Part shown: positions 7,246 through 15,056 of the stretch, in pieces
Numbering within the stretch: position 1 is the first letter of the stretch
Layout of the letters: every line of letters starts with the position of its first letter
Made by a program: the position numbers and the translations under genes
Notes under the pieces: generated by a model
What the model was told of the DNA's origin: nothing
The model's database searches: none
The model's input: the letters and a program-made list of their open reading frames with translations, nothing else
Source of the DNA: an uncultured Eubacteriales bacterium
Lineage (GTDB): Bacteria; Bacillota; Clostridia; Peptostreptococcales; Anaerovoracaceae
DNA length: 35,181 nucleotides
Direction of reading: 5' to 3'
NCBI GenBank assembly: GCA_900542565.1
Contig: UQOC01000020.1
Location: 1-35,181, forward strand

Positions 7246-8157
7246 CTACTTGTCTTTTTTCCCTCTGAGCCTGGCTGCGATTATCCTGTCTTTTCCGGCC
7301 AGATCTTTCAGACAGCGTATATCCTTAAATCTTCCGCTGTTTTCAATGAGCTCCGGGACTGTCCCGCCCTGGTCACAGCCGATCTCAAGCATCAGAAGGC
7401 CATTTTTTTGCAGATATGCGGCTGCTTCTTCGGCTATGCGCCTGTAAAAATCCAGACCATCTGCGCCGCCGTCAAGGGCGCCCATCGGCTCATGGTCTTT
7501 TACTTCCCTCTGTAACGAAGGTATCACATGGCTGGCAATATACGGCGGATTTGAGATTATCATATCGAATTTTTTCTTTCCAAGTTTGCCGCTAAAAGGA
7601 GCGAACATATCTCCTTCTTCAAATTTCACGGATCTGCAGCCCAGTGCGGCAGCGTTCTCTCTGGCTGTTTTGACAGCTTCACCGCTTATGTCGCTGCATG
7701 TGACCTTGACTTTTGGACACAGTTTGGCAAGGGAAATGCCTATAGCCCCGCTGCCGCAGCAGAGATCCAGTACCTCTTTGATAGCGGATGCCTTTGCGTA
7801 CTCCTCTCCCCGCAGGGAACCTTTGGTTATCAGTTCCACTGCATCCTCGACCATGGTTTCCGTATCCTGGCGCGGTATGAGTACCGACGGATTGACATGG
7901 AAAGTAAATCCCATGAATTCCTGGGTCCCTGTTATATATTGAAATGGCTCTCCTCCGGCTCTCCGGCCGATAAGTTCAAAATAAGCCTCGCATTGATTGT
8001 CCTGGAGCACATCCTGCCAGTGCATCATAAGGCCCACATTGTCCAGCTTATCCAGAAAACAGTAAAGTCCCCTTGCATCCCTTGCCGCATCTTCTATGCC
8101 GGCATTTTCAAGCTGGGTCTGACCGTAGCTGATCAGTTCCTTCAGCGGCAGGCTCAT
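7246..8157 (-). CDS. prmC: Peptide chain release factor N5-glutamine methyltransferase
   Basis: A 303-residue SAM-dependent methyltransferase that modifies the GGQ glutamine of release factors. The N-terminal helical domain is followed by 'VLIPRQDTE' (about 92-100), motif I 'DLCCGSGAIG' (131-140), and the catalytic NPPY at 203-206 in 'IISNPPYIAS'. Start ATG 8157 is placed by GGAGGAGGTTGTGACC; longer readings upstream overlap the previous gene in another frame without a ribosome site. The gene begins 50 bases before the end of the YqhQ-like gene, which suggests translational coupling. In many Clostridia prfA follows prmC; here a TIM-barrel gene and cobT follow instead. Confidence 0.93.
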   Translation of the reverse strand: MSLPLKELISYGQTQLENAGIEDAARDARGLYCFLDKLDNVGLMMHWQDVLQDNQCEAYFELIGRRAGGEPFQYITGTQEFMGFTFHVNPSVLIPRQDTETMVEDAVELITKGSLRGEEYAKASAIKEVLDLCCGSGAIGISLAKLCPKVKVTCSDISGEAVKTARENAAALGCRSVKFEEGDMFAPFSGKLGKKKFDMIISNPPYIASHVIPSLQREVKDHEPMGALDGGADGLDFYRRIAEEAAAYLQKNGLLMLEIGCDQGGTVPELIENSGRFKDIRCLKDLAGKDRIIAARLRGKKDK

Positions 8158-9235
8158 GGTCACAACCTCCTCCTTCGTCAGTATCCTCTCCGTCTGCTGT
8201 ATTTCCGTCTGAGGCGGCAGACGCTGCGTCATCCTCCTCTGCGGCATTGTTCTTTATCGGTTCTCCGTCAAGGTCGCAAAGTCCCTCAAAGTAAGGGGTA
8301 TCGTTTTCAGGCAGTACCGCTTTAAGGGCGGCTATGGCCACCTCAAGCTGCTTATCGTCCGGCTCATTTGTCGTAAGCTTTTGCAGATAAAGCCCAGGAA
8401 GGCTGAGCACCTTTACTACGATATTATCGCTCCTGCCGGCCCATTTGAGCAGTTCATATGAAAGCCCTGCGATAAGCGGCAGGACGAGTATCCTGCTTAT
8501 CAGCCTTATCCATACATTGGGCCATCCCATGAGAGCATGTACGAGAATGGCTATCACCATCACGAACATAAGGAAACTTGTTCCGCAGCGAGGATGCAGT
8601 GTATAGAACTGCTGCGCATTTTCCGGCGTCAGCGGCAGGCCGTTTTCAAAGCAGTGTATGGTCTTGTGTTCTGCTCCGTGATACTGGAAAACGGTCTTGA
8701 TCTCGCCCATCCGCGCGATAAGGGCAATATAGCCTATGAAGATGATAAGGCGGACAGCTCCCTCTGCCAGATTGAGCAGTATTACGCTGTCTGTCACCTT
8801 TGATAAGAGTCCTACCGCCACCGTAGGCAGCAGCATAAATATTGCTACAGAAAGGACTATGGCTACGGCAACAGAAAAAAACATCAGTATTTTCCATGAC
8901 TTTTCCTTGCCGAATTTGTTCTCTATCCATATATCAAACTTGTCCTTTTCGTATTCGTCAGGATAATTTTCCTCAATGATGTCGGCCGAATACATGAGGA
9001 CTTTTGTGCCCTGCACCAGCGATGACACGAAATTGACTACGCCCCGGATAACAGGTATCTTGCCCCATTTGCTCGGCACCGGTGTAGGCTGCGTCTTCAT
9101 ATGTATATTGCCGTCGGCCAGCCGGACAGCAATGGCCGTTTTCTTCGGCCCACGCATCATTATCCCTTCCATTATGGCCTGACCTCCTATTGATGTGGGA
9201 CAGGCGTTTTTGAGAAAGATCTTCTTTAAATCCAT
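8108..9235 (-). CDS. YqhQ-like DUF1385 membrane protein
   Basis: A 375-residue DUF1385 protein. It has the conserved N-terminal 'SIGGQAIMEGIMMRGPKK' and the central 'YHGAEHKTIHCFENG', with several hydrophobic helices around 'ILMFFSVAVAIVLSVAIFML' and 'TSFLMFVMVIAILVHAL'. Function is not established for the family; it is regularly found next to prmC and the L31 gene in Firmicutes. The last 60 or so residues are acidic and low-complexity (EEDDAASAASDGNTADGEDTDEGG), longer than the usual family tail, and contain the prmC ribosome site and start. The rho stop is 25 bases upstream of its start. Confidence 0.9.
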   Translation of the reverse strand: MDLKKIFLKNACPTSIGGQAIMEGIMMRGPKKTAIAVRLADGNIHMKTQPTPVPSKWGKIPVIRGVVNFVSSLVQGTKVLMYSADIIEENYPDEYEKDKFDIWIENKFGKEKSWKILMFFSVAVAIVLSVAIFMLLPTVAVGLLSKVTDSVILLNLAEGAVRLIIFIGYIALIARMGEIKTVFQYHGAEHKTIHCFENGLPLTPENAQQFYTLHPRCGTSFLMFVMVIAILVHALMGWPNVWIRLISRILVLPLIAGLSYELLKWAGRSDNIVVKVLSLPGLYLQKLTTNEPDDKQLEVAIAALKAVLPENDTPYFEGLCDLDGEPIKNNAAEEDDAASAASDGNTADGEDTDEGGGCDHEPAAEGTDQLRSDPA

Positions 9236-9260
9236 TGAAATCCCCGTATTGTAATTTATC

Positions 9261-10688
9261 TCAGTCGTTTAGCATAACTTTTTTGATGACTTGTATAAAG
9301 TCTTTGTTGTTCCTGGTATGGGCCAGATTTTCTATGATGGTCTCTGTCACTTCCTGAGGATTGCTGTTTGCAAGAGCCCTTCGCATTGTCCATATGGCTT
9401 CCAGTTCGTCCTGATCCATGAGCAGATCCTCTCTCCTGGTCCCGGATTTATTGAGGCTGATGGCAGGAAATATCCGTTTTTCGGAAAGTTTCCTGTCCAG
9501 ATGCAGTTCCATGTTTCCGGTACCCTTAAATTCCTCAAAGATGACATCGTCCATACGGCTGCCGGTCTCCACAAGGGCGGTGGCAAGGATTGTGATGGAA
9601 CCTCCTTCTTCCAGCTTTCTGGCCGCTCCGAAGAATTTTTTCGGTTTGTGGAAAGCTCCCGGATCGAAACCTCCTGAAAGCGTCCTTCCGGACGCAGGCA
9701 CTACCATGTTATAGGCCCTTGCCAGCCTTGTTATGCTGTCAAGTAATATTACCACATCCTTCTTGTGCTCAACCAGCCTCTTGGCTCTGGCAAGTACCAT
9801 TTCGGCCACCTTTGCATGGTGCTGGGGGAGTTCGTCAAAGGTGGAATATATGACTTCGCCGCTCTTTAAAGAACGCTTCATATCTGTGACTTCTTCCGGC
9901 CTTTCATCTACCAGAAGGACGATAAGTTCCATTTCCGGATAGCTTTTTTCGATGGCGCTGGCTATGCTCTTGAGCAATACGGTCTTGCCGGCTTTGGGCG
10001 GCGCTACTATGAGACCTCTCTGTCCCTTTCCGATGGGCGCCACAAGATCTATGAGACGCATTGAAAGTTCACGGCTGCCGTTTTCGAGCCTGATACGCTC
10101 GTATGGAAATACCGGTGTCAGATCTTCAAAATCCGGCCTGCGCATGGCTACTCCCGGTTCATCGCCGTTGACAGTCAGCACATAAAGAAGAGCGCCGAAT
10201 CGTTCTCCGTCTTTCGGCAGCCTGCTTATGCCTTTTATCTTATCTCCTGTCTTGAGGTTGAATCTGCGGATCTGTGTCGGTGATACATAGATGTCTTTTT
10301 CGCTTGTAAGAAAGTTGTTGAACCTTAGAAATCCAAAATTATTTTCTTCTTGTATTTCGAGGATGCCTTCCACTTCCGGCCGTTCTTCTTCGGTCCTGGA
10401 TGCGGCGGCCTGAGTTTTTTCTGCCGGCTGGCTGCTTTCTGACGGCATAGTCTCTGCGGGAGACTGTGCCTGTGTTATCGTATCTGCTGCCGGTTCTGTT
10501 TCAAGGTCTTTTGCCTGGGTTTCCTGGACTTGTCTGGCCGTCTTTCGGACAGTGCGTTTTCCTGTGGCGGGAGTTTTGGCTTTTGCCCGGATCACGGGTT
10601 TTTCCGGTGTGTCTGCTGCCGGCCCTGTCTGAGTTTGTTCCTCTTGCCCCTGGGTCATGCCTTCGCTCTCTAAAGTTTTATCGCTCAT
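9261..10688 (-). CDS. rho: Transcription termination factor Rho
   Basis: A 475-residue hexameric RNA helicase. Residues 1-105 form a low-complexity extension rich in Thr, Glu, Gln, Ala and Pro, replacing the short N-terminus of E. coli Rho; such insertions are common in Clostridia. A cold-shock-like RNA-binding domain follows ('[18 protein letters not shown]', about 106-180). The ATPase core has Walker A 'VAPPKAGKT' (228-236), '[11 protein letters not shown]' and 'RLARAYN'. The ATG start at 10688 has no good Shine-Dalgarno directly upstream; AAAGGAGC lies about 36 bases away with a GC hairpin between. First gene of the nine-gene array running to cobC. Confidence 0.97.
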   Translation of the reverse strand: MSDKTLESEGMTQGQEEQTQTGPAADTPEKPVIRAKAKTPATGKRTVRKTARQVQETQAKDLETEPAADTITQAQSPAETMPSESSQPAEKTQAAASRTEEERPEVEGILEIQEENNFGFLRFNNFLTSEKDIYVSPTQIRRFNLKTGDKIKGISRLPKDGERFGALLYVLTVNGDEPGVAMRRPDFEDLTPVFPYERIRLENGSRELSMRLIDLVAPIGKGQRGLIVAPPKAGKTVLLKSIASAIEKSYPEMELIVLLVDERPEEVTDMKRSLKSGEVIYSTFDELPQHHAKVAEMVLARAKRLVEHKKDVVILLDSITRLARAYNMVVPASGRTLSGGFDPGAFHKPKKFFGAARKLEEGGSITILATALVETGSRMDDVIFEEFKGTGNMELHLDRKLSEKRIFPAISLNKSGTRREDLLMDQDELEAIWTMRRALANSNPQEVTETIIENLAHTRNNKDFIQVIKKVMLND

Positions 10689-10780
10689 TGCGGTACCATT
10701 TGCGGGAGATTGGTTGTTTCCCCGCTCCTTTCTAAGAAAAATAAGAATTGATTTTCAAAAAGAAAACTACAGTTAATTTT

Positions 10781-10809
10781 ATAATATATTGTGGGCGGAA
10801 AAAAATCAA
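10781..10809 (-). promoter_or_regulatory. Promoter of rho (candidate)
   Basis: On the minus strand, TTGATT (10804-10809) and TATTAT (10781-10786) are separated by 17 bases. The -35 box overlaps the stop codon of the upstream lysR gene, so rho has a promoter of its own while lying codirectionally behind lysR. No terminator was seen between the two genes, so some read-through from lysR is possible. Confidence 0.65.
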
Positions 10810-11687
10810 GACAATCCTGCTTCCTTTATGCGAGGCATGATAAAGCTGAGAAATTTTTTCAGAGCTGAACAGGCTGTCTCCATGTCACCTGCCCCTATGC
10901 CCAGTTCCACTTTCTGTGCCGGATCCAGTGGCACGGCGGTTATCCCTTCCCTGCGGCACATCTTCAGTTCTGTCTCGTTTATCATTGCTATACCGAGCCC
11001 TGCTCGCACCATTGAAGCGGCAGCTATGTTATCCTGTACGGAATGGCTAACATTGACCTTTATATTATTTTCCCTGAAAAAGATCGATTCGTCTGTTTCT
11101 TTTCCCGGAAAGATCTCTATAAAAGGTTCTTTCTTAAGGTCTGCGACAGAAAAAATCCCCTTTTGGGCGGCAGGGTGGCCTGAGGGCACCATTACCATAA
11201 GCCTGTCCTCTTTGAGCGGTATCCACATGGGCAGGTCTTGCCGTCTGCTGACAATGGCAATGTCGAGACGGTAGTCTTTAAGCATTTGTACAAGTTCGCT
11301 GCTTGCTCCGTCGGTTATGGTCACTCTTATGGACGGATACATGCTGCAAAATTCAGAAACGGTTTCTGCCAGCCAGTCATAGTAAAAAGCGTAGGCGTTG
11401 CCTATGGCTATGTGCCCTGTATCAAGGCCCTGGATCTCTTCTGTCTGTTTTTGCAGCTCCTCTCCTGCCAATATTATCTTGGAAAAGTACGGTATCAGTT
11501 TTTGACAATCTTTGGTGGGGACGGCACCGTTCCTTCCCCTTATGAGCAGAGAAAGTCCCGTCTCTTCCTCAATGGAAGCGATCATCCGGCTCATGCCGGA
11601 AGGCGTATAGCCCAATTCCTCGCCTGCAGCTGAAAGGCTGCCTTTTTCTATGGCGCACAACAACGCCCTGTATTTTTCTATATTCAT
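10806..11687 (-). CDS. LysR-family transcriptional regulator
   Basis: A 293-residue LysR-type regulator with an N-terminal winged helix-turn-helix ('GSLSAAGEELGYTPSGMSRMIASIEEETG', about 17-44) and a C-terminal effector-binding domain. The start at ATG 11687 has AAAGGAGCATCA upstream. It is transcribed away from an EamA-type exporter gene, the usual arrangement for a LysR protein controlling its neighbour. The shared intergenic region carries a 19-bp tandem repeat (11713-11816) that could contain its binding sites. The effector is not identifiable from sequence. Confidence 0.92.
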   Translation of the reverse strand: MNIEKYRALLCAIEKGSLSAAGEELGYTPSGMSRMIASIEEETGLSLLIRGRNGAVPTKDCQKLIPYFSKIILAGEELQKQTEEIQGLDTGHIAIGNAYAFYYDWLAETVSEFCSMYPSIRVTITDGASSELVQMLKDYRLDIAIVSRRQDLPMWIPLKEDRLMVMVPSGHPAAQKGIFSVADLKKEPFIEIFPGKETDESIFFRENNIKVNVSHSVQDNIAAASMVRAGLGIAMINETELKMCRREGITAVPLDPAQKVELGIGAGDMETACSALKKFLSFIMPRIKEAGLS

Positions 11688-11712
11688 TGATGCTCCTTTT
11701 CATACTGCCTCC

Positions 11713-11818
11713 GGCGGTTATAAGCAGTCCCGGCGGTTATAATCGACACTGGCAAGTTATAATCGGCCCTGGTAGTTGCAAGCGGCCCTGGTAGTTACAA
11801 GCGGCCCCGGCAGTTTCT
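11713..11818. repeat. 19-bp tandem repeat between lysR and eamA
   Basis: Five full copies and one partial copy of a unit of the form GGYRGTTAYAAKCGRCCCT start at 11713, 11732, 11751, 11771, 11790 and 11809, with a period of 19 (one interval is 20). Copies 4 and 5 are nearly identical, and copies 1 and 2 share GGCGGTTATAA. The array fills most of the divergent intergenic region and lies upstream of both genes. No spacers separate the copies, so it is not CRISPR. Confidence 0.9.
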
Positions 11819-11855
11819 TTGATTTTTTGTCATAATTATTTTGAAATACTGTCGC

Positions 11856-11885
11856 TTTACTCAAATATACTCCCGGACATATAAT
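11856..11885 (+). promoter_or_regulatory. Candidate promoter of the EamA gene
   Basis: TATAAT at 11880-11885 with TTTACT at 11856-11861 (spacer 18). The -35 match is partial. It lies 30 bases upstream of the start codon and 38 bases after the repeat array. Confidence 0.5.
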
Positions 11886-11915
11886 AAAGTCAATACAAAA
11901 AGGAGGTAAAAACTT

Positions 11916-12839
11916 ATGTCAGATTTATCAGACAGCGCAAAGAAAGCTGACACATCATTGACTTTGACCAGAAAGAGCGCCGAGATATTGCTGGCGGCGG
12001 TTTTGCTTTCCCGCAGCGCGTCTTTTCTGTTCAGCAAGGTGCTGCTTGAAACCATGTCGCCGTTCATGGTCATGGGTCTGCGGTTCCTGCTGGCAGGGAC
12101 CGTACTCATTGCAGTCCTTAACGGAAAATTCAGAGGATTGTCTCCTGCGGTCTTGAAAAAAGGCGCTATCCTGGGAGCCGGATATTTCGCAATGATGGCC
12201 TTTGAGATGTTTGGCCTGCGGACTGTTTCTTCATCGTCAGCCGCCCTGCTGGAAGGTACTGCGATAATATTCGTCCCGATCTTTGAAGGGATAATAAACA
12301 GGAAAATGCCGTCAGCCCGTGTTTTTCTCAGCGTTTTTGTGACTTTTTTGGGCGTTGCCCTCCTCACAGGCCTTGGCAGCGGTCTTTCGCTGGGATCCGG
12401 CGAACTGCTCTGTATGGGAGCTTCTGTCACTTATGCGATATGCATCATCCTGACCAACAGGCTGGCTCAGGACGATGATCCGGTGGTGCTGGGCGGATTG
12501 CAGGTGACATTTATGGGGATCCTCGGCCTTGTCGCAGCTTTCCTCTTTGAAGTACCTTCCCTGCCGGGCAGCTTGGAAGGCTGGGGTTCCATACTATTTC
12601 TGGCGATAGTCTGCGGCAGCTTCGGTTTCGCCATGCAGCCAGTGGCCCAGAAATTTACCACTTCTGAAAGGGCTGCCGTTATGAATTCTGTCAATCCTCT
12701 GGGCGCTATGGTGCTGGGAATGATCTTCCTGCATGAAAATCCCGGCGTCTATGGCCTGATCGGCGCGATCCTTATCCTGGGAGGAATATTGCTGCAGAGC
12801 ATGAGCCCAGCTCAGCCAGCGGCCATAAAACAAAGCTGA
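11916..12839 (+). CDS. EamA/DMT-superfamily transporter
   Basis: A 307-residue membrane protein with about ten hydrophobic helices in two homologous halves, each an EamA domain: the first from about residue 22 ('EILLAAVLLSRSASFLFSKVLL'), the second from about 160 ('GELLCMGASVTYAICIILTNRLA'). Members export amino acids, nucleotides or other metabolites, and the substrate cannot be told from sequence. The start at ATG 11916 follows AAAAAGGAGGTAAAAACTT. Divergent LysR regulator upstream; a strong hairpin terminator about 75 bases after the stop. Confidence 0.9.
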   Translation: MSDLSDSAKKADTSLTLTRKSAEILLAAVLLSRSASFLFSKVLLETMSPFMVMGLRFLLAGTVLIAVLNGKFRGLSPAVLKKGAILGAGYFAMMAFEMFGLRTVSSSSAALLEGTAIIFVPIFEGIINRKMPSARVFLSVFVTFLGVALLTGLGSGLSLGSGELLCMGASVTYAICIILTNRLAQDDDPVVLGGLQVTFMGILGLVAAFLFEVPSLPGSLEGWGSILFLAIVCGSFGFAMQPVAQKFTTSERAAVMNSVNPLGAMVLGMIFLHENPGVYGLIGAILILGGILLQSMSPAQPAAIKQS

Positions 12840-12914
12840 GGCAGCCGCCTGTGCTGGCTTTTCAATATAAAATGAGGGGCCGCACCCTGCGTTCCCTTCG
12901 GGTTTTCGCAAGGA

Positions 12915-12941
12915 AAAAGGGATGCGTTGCGCATCCCTTTT
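12915..12941. terminator. Bidirectional terminator between eamA and the binding-protein gene
   Basis: Perfect stem AAAAGGGATGCG / CGCATCCCTTTT (12 pairs, 12915-12926 with 12930-12941) with a 3-base loop and A/T tracts on the two sides. It can serve eamA (plus strand) and the minus-strand lipoprotein gene ending at 12966. Confidence 0.9.
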
Positions 12942-12965
12942 GATCTATAAGGAGACTTTGGGCTA

Positions 12966-13754
12966 TTATTCTTGTCCTTCTATCCATTTTGCATAAAGTT
13001 CATCGTAAGTGCCGTTTTCTTTTACATTGGCAAGTCCTGCGTTTATCTTTTCCAGAAGGTCGTCATTGCCTTTTGCTACGGCGAAGGCCATCGGAGCCGG
13101 ATCGATGAGCGCATCTATGAGCTTGATGTCGTCATAGAGGTTGAAGTAATACTGTGCTACAGGCGCATCCAGGATGACTGCGTCCACATCTCCGTTCTGG
13201 AGCTGCATTATGCACTGGGTGGTCTGGTTGAGGATGACTGCCTCGGCGATGGTGCCGTCAGCGGCCAGTTCCTGAACATATTCGCCCTCGGTGGTACCTA
13301 TCTGGGCGGCCACGCTCATATCCGCCGTCAAGTCATCAACTCCGCTGATCGTCGTGTTGTCTGCGGTGACAACGATCACCTTGCCGCTGTCAAAATATTT
13401 TTCAGAGAAATCGACCTGTTCGGCCCTTTCGTCGGTAACATTCATGGCGGCGGCGATTATGTCAGCATTGCCTGCCTGTACTGCCGGGATGAGGGCGTCA
13501 AACTCGAAGATCTGGTATTCAACTTTGAATCCCTGGTCCTCGGCGATGGCATTGAGCAGATCCATGTCGAAACCCACCAGATTTCCGTCATCGTCGGTGG
13601 ATTCAAACGGCGCATATGTAGGCTCTGTTATGGCTATATATGTAGGCATGTCGCCTGAGGCGTCTGTGCCCTCGTCACTGCCGCAGCCGGCCAGAGAAAG
13701 CATTGCGATCACTGCGATCATCATTATTGAAATTATTTTTATTGACTTTTTCAT
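12966..13754 (-). CDS. Amino-acid ABC transporter substrate-binding lipoprotein (orphan)
   Basis: A 262-residue periplasmic-binding-protein type 2 (SBP_bac_3) lipoprotein. The signal peptide 'IISIMMIAVIAMLSLAGC' ends in a lipobox with Cys24. Typical fold markers follow: 'YAPFESTDDDGNLVGFDMDLLNAIAE', 'IIAAAMNVTDERAEQVDFSEKY' and 'AQIGTTEGEYVQE'. The family captures polar or basic amino acids for ABC import. No permease or ATPase gene is next to it. It starts 23 bases after the agmatinase-like gene, behind AGGAGGACATATAAAA, so the two form an operon and the ligand may be arginine, agmatine or a related guanidino compound (inference). Confidence 0.92.
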   Translation of the reverse strand: MKKSIKIISIMMIAVIAMLSLAGCGSDEGTDASGDMPTYIAITEPTYAPFESTDDDGNLVGFDMDLLNAIAEDQGFKVEYQIFEFDALIPAVQAGNADIIAAAMNVTDERAEQVDFSEKYFDSGKVIVVTADNTTISGVDDLTADMSVAAQIGTTEGEYVQELAADGTIAEAVILNQTTQCIMQLQNGDVDAVILDAPVAQYYFNLYDDIKLIDALIDPAPMAFAVAKGNDDLLEKINAGLANVKENGTYDELYAKWIEGQE

Positions 13755-13777
13755 TTTTATATGTCCTCCTGAAATTT

Positions 13778-14752
13778 TTATTTATGTTTGTTTTCTTTTG
13801 CTTTTGTGAGAAATGACATGGCGTCCAGCATTAGCTGAGCCGCATACATGCTCGTTATATCGTTGTTGTCGTTTGGGGGTGAGACCTCTGTGACATCAAA
13901 CCCTACGATGTCTCCCTTCTTTGCGATGGCCTCGATTATGGCGCTCGCTTCTTCATAGTACAGACCGAAAGGCACCGGTGATCCGGTTCCTATGGCGATG
14001 GAAGGGTCCAGGCAGTCAATGTCGAAGGTAATGTAGTATTTTTCCGCCTCCGGGATCTTGCCCGATACATAAGCCACACCCATCTGTCTGACTTCTCTCG
14101 AAGTCATTATGATATTTCCGTTGGCCTTGGCGTCCTGAAAATCCGAATACTGTGAACTTCCTATGCCTCTCATGCCTATCTGCATGATCTTTCCGATGTG
14201 AGACATTTCCGAAGCTCTCCTGATCGGGCTCCCCGGCCCCTCGGCTATGCCGTATGGCTTATATGTAAAATCCAGGTGAGCGTCGAACTGTATGAGGCAG
14301 ACATCCTCGTAACAGTCAAAAGCTCTCAGGATCGGCGTCGTTATGGCGTGGTCTCCTCCGATGGTGAAGGGAATCGCGCCCTTTGACAGTATCTTTCGGA
14401 TCGCCCCTTCGCAGTTGGCAAAGCTCCGCTCGTAAACTGTGTGCAGCACATCTATGTTACCGCAGTCTGCGATCTTCCACGGCTGGCCAAGAAAATGCTG
14501 ATCCCTTATGGGGTCGTACCAGCCCTCGTGGGCGTAGCAGTTGTATGTGGAAGCTTCCCTTACTCCCCGTGGCCCGAATCTGGCGCCGGTCTTGACGGAA
14601 GTCCCCATGTCGTACGGCATTCCTATGACGGCGATGTCTGCATCCAGCTCATCCAGGTCGAAGCACATGGGCGCCATCAGGAAAGACGGTATTCCGACGA
14701 AGGGGTTCCTCATGGATTCCTTTTCAGTTGTGAAAGGATAATTATTCATCAT
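13778..14752 (-). CDS. speB: Agmatinase/ureohydrolase family enzyme
   Basis: A 324-residue enzyme of the arginase/agmatinase superfamily. All dinuclear manganese ligands are visible: His135 in GGDHA, Asp157-Ala-His159-Leu-Asp161 in 'FDAHLDF', and Asp244/Asp246 in 'FDIDCLDP'. Agmatinases release urea and putrescine from agmatine; guanidinobutyrase and guanidinopropionase share the fold and motifs, so the precise substrate is uncertain. GGGAGAG lies 9 bases before the ATG at 14752; a second ATG follows at once. A strong promoter (14811-14839) and an ARG-box-like dyad (14777-14789) lie upstream. Co-transcribed with an amino-acid-binding lipoprotein. Confidence 0.9.
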   Translation of the reverse strand: MMNNYPFTTEKESMRNPFVGIPSFLMAPMCFDLDELDADIAVIGMPYDMGTSVKTGARFGPRGVREASTYNCYAHEGWYDPIRDQHFLGQPWKIADCGNIDVLHTVYERSFANCEGAIRKILSKGAIPFTIGGDHAITTPILRAFDCYEDVCLIQFDAHLDFTYKPYGIAEGPGSPIRRASEMSHIGKIMQIGMRGIGSSQYSDFQDAKANGNIIMTSREVRQMGVAYVSGKIPEAEKYYITFDIDCLDPSIAIGTGSPVPFGLYYEEASAIIEAIAKKGDIVGFDVTEVSPPNDNNDITSMYAAQLMLDAMSFLTKAKENKHK

Positions 14753-14776
14753 TGGGTTCTGCTCTCCCGGTTTGTG

Positions 14777-14789
14777 TGAATTTTATTCA
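14777..14789. promoter_or_regulatory. ARG-box-like dyad in the agmatinase leader
   Basis: Perfect inverted repeat TGAAT-TTT-ATTCA. The ArgR box of Bacillus and E. coli has the form TGAAT-N4-ATTCA, so this is one base short in the centre. It lies 21 bases downstream of the -10 box and 24 before the start codon. Two further TGAAT half-sites in tandem lie at 14849-14863, upstream of the -35 box. Confidence 0.45.
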
Positions 14790-14810
14790 TAATTTCGTTT
14801 CAATATACAC

Positions 14811-14839
14811 ATATTACACCCTTCGGCGGTCCATGTCAA
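14811..14839 (-). promoter_or_regulatory. Sigma-A promoter of the agmatinase operon
   Basis: On the minus strand TTGACA (14834-14839) and TAATAT (14811-14816) are separated by exactly 17 bases, giving a leader of about 55 bases. Confidence 0.85.
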
Positions 14840-14980
14840 GCATAAAAATGAATTTTTTTGAATATTTTTGATGTTTATGCGTTTTTTATGCATGGTCTGT
14901 TTGACATCCTGTTGATTTTACATAGATCAGCAAGGCATGAAAGATTTCTCCCGTGTCATGCCGTTTCAAATGACCACGCA

Positions 14981-15021
14981 AAAAAGCTCACCCTTTCTGA
15001 TCTTACGCAGGAAGGGTGAGC
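14981..15021 (-). terminator. Terminator after hbd
   Basis: Stem GCTCACCCTT (14986-14995) / AAGGGTGAGC (15012-15021), followed on the minus strand by T (the A run at 14980-14985). It lies 35 bases beyond the hbd stop. The rest of the 304-base gap 14753-15056 is AT-rich and, apart from the agmatinase promoter and dyads, holds nothing recognised. Confidence 0.9.
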
Positions 15022-15056
15022 GATCTCTTTTTATTATGTAAGCTGGAAATTTCAGC

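Noticed and set aside
11713..11818. CRISPR array
   Set aside because: The copies are directly adjacent, degenerate, and have no spacers; no cas genes are present.
12972..13658. Long plus-strand frame (228 codons) opposite the binding-protein gene
   Set aside because: Shadow of a well-supported lipoprotein gene; no start signals or family resemblance.
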